Below are positions 5,574 to 7,519 of a DNA stretch of 7,519 nucleotides, piece after piece. The position numbers and the translations under genes were made by a program. How positions within the stretch are numbered: the stretch's first letter is position 1; every line of letters starts with the position of its first letter. Origin of the DNA: an uncultured Collinsella sp. (GTDB lineage Bacteria > Actinomycetota > Coriobacteriia > Coriobacteriales > Coriobacteriaceae); assembly GCA_959602875.1 (NCBI GenBank), contig CAUGVQ010000097.1, positions 1 through 7,519 of the forward strand. Reading direction: 5' to 3'. Below the pieces are notes generated by a model, which was not told the DNA's origin, did not search any database, and was given only the letters and a program-made list of their open reading frames with translations.

Positions 5574-7519
<1,946 letters not shown>

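Overview
The window looks like housekeeping chromosome from a GC-rich Gram-positive actinobacterium. The closest fit is a member of the Coriobacteriia (Collinsella/Olsenella-like). This is an inference from high GC, strong AGGAGG-type ribosome binding sites, a single clpP directly joined to clpX (many other actinobacteria carry a clpP1-clpP2 pair), and protein flavour; it was not tested by any search.

Layout, left to right. The tail of an unidentified gene (1-85) overlaps by ATGA the start of a calcineurin-like metallophosphoesterase gene (82-729). A tRNA-Leu(UAG) gene follows (797-880) with its own promoter. Next is tig, trigger factor (981-2279, TTG start), with no recognisable terminator between tRNA and tig. 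A separate promoter and a leader with a strong hairpin precede clpP (2415-3038), which overlaps clpX (3038-4468) by one base. After clpX comes a 434-base gene-free stretch that is unusually rich in inverted repeats (4469-4902). A VOC/glyoxalase-like gene lies on the minus strand (4903-5376), convergent with clpX. A divergent intergenic region (5377-5573) leads into valS, valyl-tRNA synthetase, on the plus strand (5574 to the window edge, cut at the 3' end).

Functional theme: protein birth and death. The tRNA-Leu, trigger factor (folding of nascent chains at the ribosome), the ClpP protease, its ClpX unfoldase and valyl-tRNA synthetase all serve translation and protein quality control. ClpP and ClpX are expected to be made together from one transcript.

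The part least explained by known genes is 4469-4902. It holds (i) a perfect 19-bp inverted repeat forming an 83-nt hairpin, (ii) a plus-strand segment resembling a reduced thiamine-pyrophosphate (THI box) riboswitch core, framed by two interleaved complementary segment pairs and ending in a Rho-independent-type terminator that is mutually exclusive with one of them, and (iii) a 14-bp GC-rich hairpin that probably ends the convergent VOC transcript. No plus-strand gene follows the riboswitch-like element, so it is either an orphan remnant, a stand-alone small RNA or a mobile-element relic. This is the best candidate for something undescribed in the window.
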